DNA of 64,000 nt from BNWE01 sp964369545 (GTDB taxonomy: Bacteria; Pseudomonadota; Alphaproteobacteria; UBA3830). Where the stretch lies: the NCBI GenBank assembly GCA_964369545.1, contig CAYJFA010000006.1, forward strand, positions 1 through 64,000. The letters run 5' to 3'. Under the pieces are notes generated by a model that worked only from the letters and a program-made list of their open reading frames with translations, had not been told where the DNA came from and searched no databases. Of this stretch, positions 10,401 through 18,067 are shown piece after piece. A program made the position numbers and the translations under genes. Each line of letters starts with the position of its first letter. Position 1 is the first letter of the stretch.

Positions 10401-11837
10401 ATCTATAAAAGCATTGCTATAAAAAGCATTAAATGACGTTGTCCAATTTTCACGATTAGGTGGAAGCGATACTTTTGCTGAATATGGTATTAATCCAACG
10501 TTTACACCTTGAGCAAAAAAGAAATTTTCCTTTAAAAATTCGCGATATGCTTGCGCAATTTGGTATATAGGCGTTAATTTTGCGTCAGCTGTGCTTTTAT
10601 TAGCATCAACTTGGGATGTTTTGATCGATCCGGATGTTATGGAGGCAGCATCTAGGTTGTCTCTGTTGCACGCAGCTTCATTCGTTGGAATTGATAGTAT
10701 GATGTCGACCTTGCACTTAGCAGGAGTTGCGTACGCTTTGTCTTTATCCTTATATTTTTTACTGGGGTCGGATGAGTCAGTTACATCTGCTTCTATTTTT
10801 ATTTTATCTTTTGCTTCAAGGGTTATTGTAACTTTTGGATCATCAACAGAAGCAGTATCTGGAACCATTAATTTGTCAGATATTGCACTCCCTTTTGATA
10901 TAGAAGATATTCCTATTTTTGAAAAATTATTTTTTGTAGTTGCGAATTTTGTATCGAAATTATCATCCGAAAGAAAATACGCTTGCGATGTTGATGTACT
11001 ATATTGTGAGCTTTTTAAATTGCTATCGTTAGGAAGTGCATTAGTGAAAACAAATGCTCCTTCATTTGATAGAGAAGAATAAGGACCATATTTGCCATTT
11101 TTGTCTTTGTCACTCATTTTTGGGAATGATGATGGACCTATAAATATATCTGTTTCTGACAGAATATTTCGTGTCAGTCTATTTTCTCTTTCATATGCCC
11201 ACATTGCTACGAGCGGTCGTTTATGATTTTTATTTGTGCTGTCTGTAATTTCATTTGTTACGGAGTCTACAAATCTATACAGCGCGAAATATGGATTTGC
11301 ATTTTTTGCTATACTTATAGTATATGGATAATAGGAAACATCGGCATTTTTATATTTTATATAGCGAAACTTTGAATTCATGCTGGTACGTTGCGTCACT
11401 TTTAAAGATTTTAAATCAAAAATGTCGATTCTTTCTAATCCAGCAATTGCTCGTCCGAGAATTCCTCCATGATATTCTGGATAAGTATTGTAGGTTTCAT
11501 CTGCGATTTTTTGAAGAGAATCTATTTGTTGTTCTAGTGTAAGCACTGGATTCCAATGAGAGGCTACCTCATAAGCGATAGCTGTAGCGCATCTTTTATA
11601 AACTTCATCGTTTTGTTTTTTAAAAATATTCCAGGATGAGAATATAGATTTATCAATTGCATATTTTACACCATAGATTATTGCAGGAGTTGCAAACGCT
11701 AGGAGTATTGCAACGTATCCATTTTTTTTTAGTTTACGTTTTTTTATTTTCATTTTTTGCGCTGATTTTGCTGCTGAAAAATGAGCCTTTATAAACCTAA
11801 TTTTGTTTTTTATGAAAGATTTAATACGATTAAGCAA
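4494..11837 (-). CDS. giant TadG-like / VWA-domain membrane protein (2447 aa)
   Basis: The N-terminus (basic ~37 residues, then GYVAILLAFATPAIIYGVKY) and the C-terminus (ECASPSTF…YIYNADSETDLKKALNEIA) match the ends of TadG-like pilus-assembly proteins, whose VWA domain starts and finishes in this way. TadG proteins are usually 400–600 residues; this one is four to five times longer. A VWA-like strand with VNVGLIPYSAKVSLPP lies near residues 375–480, but the metal-site DxSxS is replaced by ILSIPTNEA. A second hydrophobic segment lies near 1160–1195. Helical, probably coiled-coil stretches occur at about 1610–1700 and 1750–1815. Two ~100-residue modules repeat: PRLEWTSG…RKIRWKGG (about 874–973) and PRIEWNGG…RKIRWKGG (about 1349–1451); a preceding IYVxS module occurs three times (about 832, 1294 and 2112). 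The start is TTG with GGAG six bases upstream. Likely a surface or envelope structure; the exact role is unknown. Confidence 0.75.
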   Translation of the reverse strand: MLNRIKSFIKNKIRFIKAHFSAAKSAQKMKIKKRKLKKNGYVAILLAFATPAIIYGVKYAIDKSIFSSWNIFKKQNDEVYKRCATAIAYEVASHWNPVLTLEQQIDSLQKIADETYNTYPEYHGGILGRAIAGLERIDIFDLKSLKVTQRTSMNSKFRYIKYKNADVSYYPYTISIAKNANPYFALYRFVDSVTNEITDSTNKNHKRPLVAMWAYERENRLTRNILSETDIFIGPSSFPKMSDKDKNGKYGPYSSLSNEGAFVFTNALPNDSNLKSSQYSTSTSQAYFLSDDNFDTKFATTKNNFSKIGISSISKGSAISDKLMVPDTASVDDPKVTITLEAKDKIKIEADVTDSSDPSKKYKDKDKAYATPAKCKVDIILSIPTNEAACNRDNLDAASITSGSIKTSQVDANKSTADAKLTPIYQIAQAYREFLKENFFFAQGVNVGLIPYSAKVSLPPNRENWTTSFNAFYSNAFIDDISKFPRKCKPSFRMSILYGTSGLAGEKLHGSTTAADKQILTASYTWGTTLTGFPIMFRMGLQSRERDTTKTSGELLGNKISYGGNYIYTGSILSNEDPESSVNKSSSMGTINEPLEPSSALANKFLKMNMNPCYGGYANLLGMKCEQDSPFFLPNPYYIIELTPNVQRIYEILGSLYPFYDTKNVSNFTFIPITWANNLLAEWTDGSTDITGDIKKISQEKKTSPGRKKVLILVVNKPDYFEPGELTYLGFNNDYAEFSGIESDKIDFTIPYNNNLYYGDDKQYTGTITGYKRILRFTGVAAKGNGAAATGNFYFPEKALLKVIVESTTQGTSSHTIVECNGIQHQIIGRKTIYVESNKITKKNGNEWYVAISCGARVKLISGELTNAIQPPRLEWTSGTNVIHSYNGKVPFTMKVQAPEATIKLSPYSSAGANEYSGTYKIPYGKEEKTFKFKSNQGNATSPVGSKQIKNKFSYSLNNTSMSYTISNRKIRWKGGSSGWYDEGLTVLPTSTYTGNDYLNIRMTGIKKYRTEYYWALAQKEKVITDKHGWWIFSYTDKCKSYYYYEYDKKSTQADYQEYQLGKITFTLPELFTGNAAINHTNNTELKYNFDNSSTKAPGGAGTNIGLKTTLAKINNINLSSKKSVNVYQYDDFYSADPQPPVLPAKPNNPETTFRSRLAWWEYLLIIPAIIHVVKIGVIYINNIMFPAIIRAIQEFNASVESAIKEAPFKTGDKIYHAMLSEDVSKRSEYKNITTNGIVNFYGTADIDVSVKTLPNKTPSFSLTKPDKSEEKFDFDIDNWTPKEESGEDIYLRSVYVQSKDYDFNQQSEGGNLFEITVKLENGAKIVSVEPDYDNVDKMVAENNVPKPRIEWNGGNTIKTIGGQTPIKITVSPKEECQITLSSPDGTTVKNDNFKTHSISYEEKKEFSGLIKADTITMAADGSSYEGAKINKFSYILKNTTMECDVANRKIRWKGGQNEWSDEGVSILDSECIQKEPLGEPIAEGKNTDSHSHLIFTKREDNEDGSYSHARGRIVWRFLEKITGTARVCWILNKPFFPTEDQKITEEKFNEIEKRIGNENDNSNVTINSTGEYEGNIVKIKDDSGNEIDTLYGAVTLVRKYIDFFEINSENLENQLSELGSPVTNAMENIRTALTNLYQGLKNVNAAQFALSKAQSLSQDTTNEQRALDIANNALGTENDNNTKNTLYGLLEAAKSNSVFSYNSQDILDNNVYNDCNNWLKNHGTNDQYKYYDSWAGKWFDKYWSYNEVTIEVNKHDIAIAKKSILELIDAQKEKYQELAAAELKLISALDELNDIKKDLIKIKLGYYENVMVLGKDDTGNQATTSERKYFDYKISSDSGYNNKEVFTLDDGKSYINSDSNGDLSYFTISTDDTATINYKKITTDNSEESGYWNTYKDISGTVIPLQTVDSLAITDMKLSEEDMLAIFQSKRYLNGQKFYYMEFTQDGSKPLKIPCDVFSPDLTRKKSEKSENGAIITEYSGTNVYTSESKNTETMSRNLSIIDPDNQVTRIETTDIKSDVTTFSISGTVGFCGTGDISITATGAPKPYAYIEKLEGVGGVTEKFEFDTYNEIDTSGNPIQVYEVDSKGNITDKIATDENGNAKYKVAEKAIYIDSYTYKYKLIDSATNTYQIKIELSNAVINTVEIMSDELAHPELSAHTRMVDGATGTVPWSGGSDDTKHPDNLKIEGNAYQKLTDSSTLVNTKDRAGTRMYIPNYPGDANLLIEDTGTFIGSDNTNIGKQTFIGGMIKYETYALGAIRKFFPFWRNTTYNYIMTSSTSASTNLTMCEFSYPMNAVLLFGQQSLSLGEGSFYKYKWQDPATAKTDSRDVYDQANALKYVVKDACTKLKSDYGGNSNVRVYVIKYRAQKQYYSVPYYGNNQKTRNHDYSEIEECASPSTFLGMHLGGKYIYNADSETDLKKALNEIAEDIKEFAKYEDAKCIDEIQ

Positions 11838-11920
11838 TCGTGTCTCCGTACTTTATCTTTAGTAAGGTAGAGTAATATACAAATTGCTAATATTTGGTTT
11901 ATGAATTTGTTTTGTAATTA

Positions 11921-12215
11921 AATTATCGATGGAGGCCATATCGGAACTTATGCGCAGATGGGGATTGACGAGGGGTTATTTCCTGATTGTTTAATACCAA
12001 TATTTATAATGAAGTAATTCTTATTTGTGATAATGATGCTATCGATACTGACAGACGTTTAGCGAGAGAGAGGAAGGTTTTTTGTACTGGGATATCTAGC
12101 GGTAGCAATGTTTTTGCTGCTTTGAAGTTAGCGTGTGAACTGAGTAAAGAAAAAACAGTGCTACCCATTCTACCAGGCACTGCGGAACGCTATTTCAATA
12201 CTAATCTGTTTGTAA
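11921..12215 (+). pseudogene. cysK: cysteine synthase, C-terminal remnant
   Basis: Only the last ~95 residues of an O-acetylserine sulfhydrylase remain. From about 11921 one frame reads GGHIGTYAQMGIDEGLFPD, equivalent to the family's GGKPGPHKIQGIGAGF. Near 11990 the frame shifts, and the next reads NTNIYNEVI, then TGISSGSNVFAALKLA (the PLP-phosphate-side GISSGAA block) and PILPGTAERYFNTNLF (family ILPSxGERYLSTxLF). The PLP-lysine domain is missing and no start is seen, so the enzyme is lost here. It lies between the divergently read giant TadG-like gene and the convergent alr. Confidence 0.75.
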
Positions 12216-12260
12216 AAACAATTAGTATTGAAGTGAATAATCTTTGTAATTGCTTGCGGT

Positions 12261-13481
12261 TTATTCCACATAAATTCTTTTTACACGTCTTCCGAATCTA
12301 CAGGCGACCTCGTGCGGTAGGGTATCCATTTCCAGCGCCCACTTTTCGAGTGTATCATGTGGAGATTGAGTGAGAGCAACCCAATCACCGACATTTATAT
12401 ATGCATCATCAATATTTGTTACGTCAAGGACTGTATAATCCATGGATATTCTTCCAACAACTGGAACTTTTTGCCCTCCAATAAATCCATGTCCGAAGCC
12501 CGAAAATTTTCTCATAAATCCGTCGGCATATCCTATGCCGATAGTTACAGTTTTCATATTTCGATCAGCTGTAAAAGTTGACCCGTAGCCAATCGTGCCT
12601 CCGACTGGTAAATCATTTATTTGGATAATTTTAGCAAAAATATTCATAACGGGTATCATGCTGCCGATTTTATCTTCTCTGATTGAAAAGCCATACAGCG
12701 CTTTACCTGGCCTTACTATATCGAACTGATATTCCTTGCCGAGAAAAAAACCGTTTGTCGCAGAAAAACTGCCTTTTGTGTTATCTCCAAAAATTTTCAA
12801 TATTTCTTTATATCTATTTAGTTGAAGTACATTCATATGATGATCAACCACGTCTGCGCAGGCTAAATGACTTAGGACAAATTCGATATTAAGATTTTTT
12901 TTGATTTTATCGATATTTAATTCTACATCTTCTTTTGATAATCCATTTCTACACATTCCTGTGTCGACCTGTATAACAGCATTAAGCTTTGTATTAATTT
13001 TTTGCGAATATTCTATCCATAAATCTATCTGGGTTACGTCATTTAGAGCAGGAGTAAGGGAGTTTTCTATGATAACTGATTCGCAACCTTTAAAAATGCC
13101 GCCTAAGATGTATATTTTCGCGTCTTTTTCTAAGACAGATCTAATTTCAATTCCCTCTTCTATGGTCGCAACGAAAAAATCACGGCATCCCTCTTTATAT
13201 AATCGTTTACTTACCTGGGTAGCACCAAAACCATACGAATTGGCCTTTACAACTGCTCCTGCAACAGTGTTAGATGCTAGTTCAGATTTTATGTTCGTAT
13301 AATTATATGCAATGCTGTTTAAATTAATGACCGCGACAGAAAGAATATATGGCTCTATTTTATGTAGTTTGCATAGCTCATTAATATCTTGGGAAGAAAA
13401 TTGATAGGCCAATTTGTTATTAGGGCTTATTAAAGAATAATCTATCAGATTCTTGATATGATTATTATACTGTTCTTTCAT
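12261..13481 (-). CDS. alr: alanine racemase
   Basis: Interconverts L- and D-alanine with PLP, supplying D-Ala for peptidoglycan. The PLP lysine is Lys79 in VVKANSYGFGA, and the second catalytic base is the Tyr of IGYGSTF. VDTGMCRNGL, ATNGFFLG and VVGRISMDYTVLDVT are further family blocks. At 406 residues it is longer than the usual ~360 because of an N-terminal extension of about 45 residues with no clear signal peptide. It follows dnaB by 17 bases on the same strand, a gene order common in alphaproteobacteria, so the two are probably co-transcribed. Confidence 0.95.
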   Translation of the reverse strand: MKEQYNNHIKNLIDYSLISPNNKLAYQFSSQDINELCKLHKIEPYILSVAVINLNSIAYNYTNIKSELASNTVAGAVVKANSYGFGATQVSKRLYKEGCRDFFVATIEEGIEIRSVLEKDAKIYILGGIFKGCESVIIENSLTPALNDVTQIDLWIEYSQKINTKLNAVIQVDTGMCRNGLSKEDVELNIDKIKKNLNIEFVLSHLACADVVDHHMNVLQLNRYKEILKIFGDNTKGSFSATNGFFLGKEYQFDIVRPGKALYGFSIREDKIGSMIPVMNIFAKIIQINDLPVGGTIGYGSTFTADRNMKTVTIGIGYADGFMRKFSGFGHGFIGGQKVPVVGRISMDYTVLDVTNIDDAYINVGDWVALTQSPHDTLEKWALEMDTLPHEVACRFGRRVKRIYVE

Positions 13482-13498
13482 TTTTCAAACTACTCCAA

Positions 13499-14947
13499 CT
13501 ACTTCAAGTTATCTTTTTTACTATCTGATAGATTATCGAATTTTGTATATTTACCATCGAAGAATAATCTAACGGTGCCCACAGGGCCATGCCTTTGTTT
13601 GGCTAAGATAATTTCAGCGAGGTTATGTATCTTCGTTAATTTATCGAGCCATTTTACATGTTCTTCTGTGCCATTAGTAGGTTCTCGCCGTGATTCATAA
13701 TATTCTTCTCTGTAGACAAACATAACGACATCGGCATCCTGTTCTATCGATCCAGATTCACGAAGATCCGACAATTGAGGACGTTTGTCATCTCTCGTTT
13801 CTACAGCTCGTGATAATTGTGACAGTGCCAATATCGGAATATCAAGCTCTTTAGCTAAAGCTTTCAGCGATCTAGTAATTTCTGAAATTTCCTGCACGCG
13901 GTTTTCATTTTTTTTATCTAGATTACCTTGCAGTAATTGCAGATAGTCTATGACAATCAAATCTAATCCATATTGCCGTTTCAACTTTCTAGACCTTGTA
14001 CGGACGGCCGATACTGTTAATGCGGGGGTGTCATCTATAAATAGAGGAAGTTCGGAAACTCTTTTTTGAGCATCAATAAGCTTCACAAAATCTTCTTCTT
14101 TAATTTCACCTCGTCTTATTCTTTCCGAAGGGATGTGACATTCCTGCGATAAAATTCTTGTTACCAATTGTTCTTTTGACATTTCCAAGGAATAAAACGC
14201 AATTCTTCCTCCTCCGTCTTTCTTTTTGGCAAAGGCCAAAGCTGCGTTATATGCAATATTTGTAGCAAGAGCTGTTTTTCCCATAGATGGTCGCCCTGCC
14301 AGTATAACCAAGTCGGAGCGATTTAATCCTCCGATCCATTTATCTAGATCAATGAACCCAGTTGTTATACCTGTAATACTGCTGTCACTTTTATAAGCGC
14401 TTTCCAGCATTACCATTGTTGATGAAAGGGCTCCTGAAAATGATATAAGTCCACTACGGTGATTTGAAGAAGAAATTTCATATAACATCGCTTCTGCGAT
14501 TTCCACTTGATCTTCTGCTTTTATATTAAGATCAAAAGTTAAAGCTTTTTGTGCAATACTTTCTCCAAGTGAAATAAGTTTTCTGCGTATGTAAAGGTCG
14601 TATATCAGCTTTGCGTAATCTTCGATGCTGATGATTGAAACTACAGAATTCACAAGTTGAATAAGGTAATTTCCGCCATCAATATTTTTTAAATCATCAT
14701 TTTTTTCAAAATATGCGCGGAGAGTGATTGGATCTGCTGTTAATCCCTGATTAATCAGAGTACATATTGCGTCATAGATTTTTCCGTTAATTGGAGTCGC
14801 GAAATGAGATGCTAATAAAAACTCAGATATATTTTCGAAACATTCATTACTAAGCAAAATTGCCCCGAGCAGCGACTGTTCAGCTTCTATGTTATGAGGC
14901 AATATTCTCATATTTTTAATAATTTGGTTATTTTCTGTTTGGCTCAT
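13499..14947 (-). CDS. dnaB: replicative DNA helicase DnaB
   Basis: Hexameric 5'–3' helicase that unwinds DNA at the replication fork. The 482-residue protein has the N-terminal primase-interacting domain (NIEAEQSLLGAIL) and a RecA-like core with Walker A GRPSMGKTALA near residue 217, IAFYSLEMSKEQL, LIVIDYLQLL (Walker B) and ALSQLSRAVETR. No intein is present. It heads the dnaB–alr pair. A DUF721/DciA-like gene, whose family members load DnaB, lies 1.3 kb away on the other strand. Confidence 0.97.
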   Translation of the reverse strand: MSQTENNQIIKNMRILPHNIEAEQSLLGAILLSNECFENISEFLLASHFATPINGKIYDAICTLINQGLTADPITLRAYFEKNDDLKNIDGGNYLIQLVNSVVSIISIEDYAKLIYDLYIRRKLISLGESIAQKALTFDLNIKAEDQVEIAEAMLYEISSSNHRSGLISFSGALSSTMVMLESAYKSDSSITGITTGFIDLDKWIGGLNRSDLVILAGRPSMGKTALATNIAYNAALAFAKKKDGGGRIAFYSLEMSKEQLVTRILSQECHIPSERIRRGEIKEEDFVKLIDAQKRVSELPLFIDDTPALTVSAVRTRSRKLKRQYGLDLIVIDYLQLLQGNLDKKNENRVQEISEITRSLKALAKELDIPILALSQLSRAVETRDDKRPQLSDLRESGSIEQDADVVMFVYREEYYESRREPTNGTEEHVKWLDKLTKIHNLAEIILAKQRHGPVGTVRLFFDGKYTKFDNLSDSKKDNLK

Positions 14948-15007
14948 TGCTTAATTTATCTATTCTGGATTTGCATTATACAATGTGATTATCAATTTTG
15001 TAAGGAG

Positions 15008-15036
15008 TTGCTTAAAGTTAAATTCTTTCATAAAAT
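15008..15036 (+). promoter_or_regulatory. candidate sigma-70 promoter of grpE
   Basis: TTGCTT at 15008–15013, a 17-base spacer and TAAAAT at 15031–15036, 44 bases before the grpE ATG. A GGAGAGG ribosome-binding site follows at 15071–15077. No clear heat-shock promoter was seen. Confidence 0.5.
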
Positions 15037-15079
15037 CTGTTTTAAAATAACATAGTATTACTATTTATTTGGAGAGGTT

Positions 15080-15667
15080 ATGAAAAAAGATAAAGAATTA
15101 AAAAACGACGTAAAAGAAGATCTAAAAGATCATGAATTTGAAAATTTGGATAATGATACAAACATTTCTGAAGAAGAGGTGGATGAAAGTCAGAAGAAGG
15201 CAGAAGCGCTTGAGAGTGAAATTAGTTCCCTAAAAGATACATTGCTCCGGAAAATGGCAGAAAGTGAAAATCTGAGAAAAAGGTTGGAAAAAGAAAGAGA
15301 TGACGCTGAGAAATATGCTAATGGCAGATTTGCAAAGGATTTGCTGAATGTTGTAGATAATTTCAATCGCGTTTCTGAAAATTCTAAAACGATTTCCGAA
15401 AAAATAAATGAAGATGCCAATCTAAAAGCCTTTTTCGATGGAGTGTTATTGTGTGGAAAAGAATTAACTTCTGTGTTTAAAAAACATGGAGTAACTCAGA
15501 TTGAGGTGTCGGAAGGAGACCCATTTGATCCGCAGTATCATCAAGCTATGCTGGAGATCGAAAGTAAAGATCACAAGCCTGGTTCTGTTATAAACGTTCT
15601 TCAGGTTGGATACGTTTATCATGACAGATTATTACGTCCATCTATGGTAAGTGTATCGAAAAAATAA
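15080..15667 (+). CDS. grpE: nucleotide exchange factor GrpE
   Basis: Releases ADP from DnaK in the Hsp70 cycle. The 195-residue protein has an acidic N-terminus, a long coiled coil (about residues 40–100), and the C-terminal beta domain with GDPFDPQYHQAM and VINVLQVGYVYHDRLLRPSMV, the GrpE signature. dnaK is not in the window. It is the first gene of a closely spaced run with a HAD protein, a DciA-like protein and a DsbA-like protein. Confidence 0.96.
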   Translation: MKKDKELKNDVKEDLKDHEFENLDNDTNISEEEVDESQKKAEALESEISSLKDTLLRKMAESENLRKRLEKERDDAEKYANGRFAKDLLNVVDNFNRVSENSKTISEKINEDANLKAFFDGVLLCGKELTSVFKKHGVTQIEVSEGDPFDPQYHQAMLEIESKDHKPGSVINVLQVGYVYHDRLLRPSMVSVSKK

Positions 15668-15680
15668 AGGTATATTTTGC

Positions 15681-16214
15681 ATGAGCAAATTAAAACCTAT
15701 CTGTATTGATCTAGATGGAACATTAATAAGAGATGACGTCACAGTTGAAGCCATCAAATTATTTGTAAGACGAAATCCTTTAAATCTTTTCAAAATCTTT
15801 GTGTGGTTTTTAAGTGGCAGGGCATATTTAAAAAAAATGCTTGCAATAAATGTAGATTTGGATATAAGTGCACTTCAATACAATAAAAGTTTTTTGGAAT
15901 TTTTAATAAGAAAAAAAAAGGAGGGACATAAACTTTTTTTGGCTACTGCGAGTGATCAATCATATGCGAATAAAGTCGCTGATTGTTTGAAGATCTTTGA
16001 TGGTGTATTTGCAAGTGATGGTGTAGTGAACCTTAGGGCTGAGGCAAAGGCGGATACTTTAGTTGCAATATTCGGAAAAGATGGATTTATTTACGCTGGG
16101 AATTCTAAAGATGATATATATGTTTGGGATAAAATCGCGGAATGTATATTAGTATCTCCAACAAAATCAGCATTAAAAAAAATGAGAAACAGAGAGTATA
16201 TTCTATTTCAATGA
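15681..16214 (+). CDS. stand-alone HAD phosphatase domain of the UbiA-fusion type
   Basis: A 177-residue HAD-superfamily protein with the nucleophile motif DLDGTL near the start, ATASDQSYA (motif II region) and YAGNSKDDIYVW (motif IV acidic pair). The order RRNPLNLFKIFVWFLSGRAYLK after motif I is typical of the HAD domain fused in front of UbiA prenyltransferases in alphaproteobacteria. Here the protein ends right after the HAD domain and no UbiA membrane part follows. ATG at 15681 is preferred over the in-frame GTG at 15651, which lies inside grpE. The substrate is unknown; a role in polyprenyl or arabinose-phosphate-like chemistry would be a guess. Confidence 0.75.
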   Translation: MSKLKPICIDLDGTLIRDDVTVEAIKLFVRRNPLNLFKIFVWFLSGRAYLKKMLAINVDLDISALQYNKSFLEFLIRKKKEGHKLFLATASDQSYANKVADCLKIFDGVFASDGVVNLRAEAKADTLVAIFGKDGFIYAGNSKDDIYVWDKIAECILVSPTKSALKKMRNREYILFQ

Positions 16215-16223
16215 GGACATATT

Positions 16224-16541
16224 ATGGAACCATGTGCGATTCCTTTAGCAAATATCGTTGATAATATATTAGATGCTGCAGAAAATAAGCCTGAATATCT
16301 TAAAATTTTTTTAGATTGGGAAAAGGTTGTTGGTAAAAACATAGCGTCAAAATCCAAGCCACACAAAGTAATTACAGCTGGGACAAAAAAAGTTCTTGTT
16401 TTGAAGTCACAAAAAGGATATGCGCTGGAGATGCAACACCAGTCACAAATTATCTTAGAAAAGGTTCATAATTTTTTAAAAGAACACCTGTTTGGTCAAT
16501 TAAGAATTATACAAATGGATATAAATGATCAGACTGGTTAG
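16224..16541 (+). CDS. DUF721 protein, DciA-like
   Basis: A 105-residue protein with the DUF721 pattern: an N-terminal helical part, WEKVVGKNIASKSKP, then KKVLVLKSQKGYALEMQHQSQ. DciA proteins of this family load DnaB helicase in bacteria that lack DnaC/DnaI; in alphaproteobacteria the gene is often beside a DsbA-family gene, as here. It starts nine bases after the HAD gene and overlaps the next gene by 17 bases, suggesting translational coupling. Function is inferred from family and context, not from experiment. Confidence 0.75.
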   Translation: MEPCAIPLANIVDNILDAAENKPEYLKIFLDWEKVVGKNIASKSKPHKVITAGTKKVLVLKSQKGYALEMQHQSQIILEKVHNFLKEHLFGQLRIIQMDINDQTG

Positions 16542-17157
16542 TTTATTATTTTTTCTTATTTTAAATGTTTCCACTTCTTGCGCTGCTGATAGTGAGTCTT
16601 TTTCAGCTCGTTTAAGTCAAGTAAATATTCCAAACAAATTCAAATTAACAGAAATTACAATCGGAAGAAAAGTTGCTAAGATACATCTGATTATATATTC
16701 ATCTTTTACATGCCCATATTGTCGAAAATTCCACATGAATGAATTTTCAAGATTTAAAAAAGAATATATAGATACAGGGAAAGTTAAGGCTTCATTCAGA
16801 TGCTATCTTGATGATCAAGGCGCTCTAGAATCTGCGCAAATTGTAAGGTGCCTGGGTAATGAATCTACAGATAAATATATGTCTTTGTATCATGAAATGT
16901 ATAAGCATCAGGTTGATTGGCTGAAATCAAAAGATCCAGCGGAGTTTTTGAAGAATATATTTGTAAATCTTGGTTTTAATAAAAAAAAGATAGATAAGTG
17001 CCTGAAAAGAACTGATATAGCGGCCGGATTAATGTTAGAGCAAAAACGAGCGATGCATGAATTGGGTTTGTTATCTATGCCGGCATTTTTAGTAAATGGA
17101 AAAACCCATGTCGGTAAGATTAGCTATGAGGAATTGTTGAATTTGTGCGGTTTATAA
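16525..17157 (+). CDS. DsbA-family thiol oxidoreductase
   Basis: A 210-residue exported thioredoxin-fold protein. Residues 1–20 (MIRLVSLLFFLILNVSTSCA) form a signal peptide; the cysteine near its end could also act as a lipobox. The active site is CPYC at residues 63–66, and the cis-proline loop is LLSMPAFLVNG near residue 190. Family members form disulfides in periplasmic proteins. The gene overlaps the DciA-like gene and ends the grpE run. Confidence 0.85.
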   Translation: MIRLVSLLFFLILNVSTSCAADSESFSARLSQVNIPNKFKLTEITIGRKVAKIHLIIYSSFTCPYCRKFHMNEFSRFKKEYIDTGKVKASFRCYLDDQGALESAQIVRCLGNESTDKYMSLYHEMYKHQVDWLKSKDPAEFLKNIFVNLGFNKKKIDKCLKRTDIAAGLMLEQKRAMHELGLLSMPAFLVNGKTHVGKISYEELLNLCGL

Positions 17158-17162
17158 ACAAG

Positions 17163-17238
17163 TGGCGTCCCCAGCGAGATTCGAACTCGCGTTGTCGCCG
17201 TGAAAGGGCGATGTCCTAGGCCTCTAGACGATGGGGAC
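17163..17238 (-). tRNA. tRNA-Glu (UUC)
   Basis: The minus strand folds as a cloverleaf from GTCCCC… to GGGGACGCCA, with anticodon loop CTTTCAC (anticodon TTC) and T-loop GTTCGAATC. CCA is encoded. Close to E. coli tRNA-Glu. Confidence 0.95.
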
Positions 17239-17347
17239 CAAGAAAACTAACGATTTTTGGATGTTACTTGCAATTCAATTCTAAGTCAATACTTTTTATA
17301 GATGAGTATTTAATGTACTTTTAAAAGAACAGGATAGGGGATCGTAG

Positions 17348-17986
17348 ATGAAAATATTTTTGGATACAGCTGATTTAGAAGACATTACATTCTATAAGAG
17401 CTTTATAGACGGAGTTACTACAAATCCGACTATTTTATCAAAATATGATTCCAATGATCACAAAGATATAATTCAAAAAATTTGCAGACTTGTTTCTGGG
17501 CATGTCAGCGTTGAAGTTGTAACGGAGACATTTGATGCTATGCTCAGCGAAGGAAAAAAACTGGCAGCGATTCATGATCAAGTTTGCGTGAAGCTGCCAT
17601 GTACCTATGATGGGCTTAGAGTTTGTAAAATATTGTCAGCAGATGGCATTGCTACGAATATGACGTTATGTTTTTCCACGACTCAGGCTTTATTGGCGGC
17701 GAAATGCGGCGCGACATACGTATCTCCGTTTATTGGGCGTATGGATGATACCGGCGCCGATGGAATTACATTAATAGAAGAGATATCTGAAATTTATAAC
17801 GCAAATGAATTTGAAACGACGATTCTTGCTGCTTCCATAAGAAACCTGCAGCATGTTATTCAATCTTCGATGATCGGGGTTGGAGCAATAACGATATCCT
17901 CTAAAATACTGCAAAGTTGCTTCGAACATCCATTGACCGATGCCGGTTTGGCGATTTTTGCAAAAGATTGGGAAAATAGGAAATAA
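17348..17986 (+). CDS. tal: transaldolase (small TalC/MipB type)
   Basis: Transfers a three-carbon dihydroxyacetone unit between sugar phosphates in the non-oxidative pentose phosphate pathway. The 212-residue length fits the short transaldolase / fructose-6-phosphate aldolase group. Visible features are FLDTAD at the start, GVTTNPTI, the Schiff-base Lys82 in CVKLPCT, TNMTLCFSTTQALLAAKCGATYVSPFIGR, and ILAASIRN. GATCGTAG lies just upstream of the ATG. No other pentose-phosphate gene is adjacent. Confidence 0.92.
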   Translation: MKIFLDTADLEDITFYKSFIDGVTTNPTILSKYDSNDHKDIIQKICRLVSGHVSVEVVTETFDAMLSEGKKLAAIHDQVCVKLPCTYDGLRVCKILSADGIATNMTLCFSTTQALLAAKCGATYVSPFIGRMDDTGADGITLIEEISEIYNANEFETTILAASIRNLQHVIQSSMIGVGAITISSKILQSCFEHPLTDAGLAIFAKDWENRK

Positions 17987-18067
17987 AATATTGCATTTTG
18001 TGCAATTGTTAACCTTTTTTAAATAAATAATCGATAGAATTCTAATATCGAATTTAAAGGAGGAACA

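Noticed and set aside
10591..11082. Plus-strand ORF of 163 residues
   Set aside because: Fully antisense to the giant TadG-like gene, whose codon pattern and domain signals are on the minus strand.
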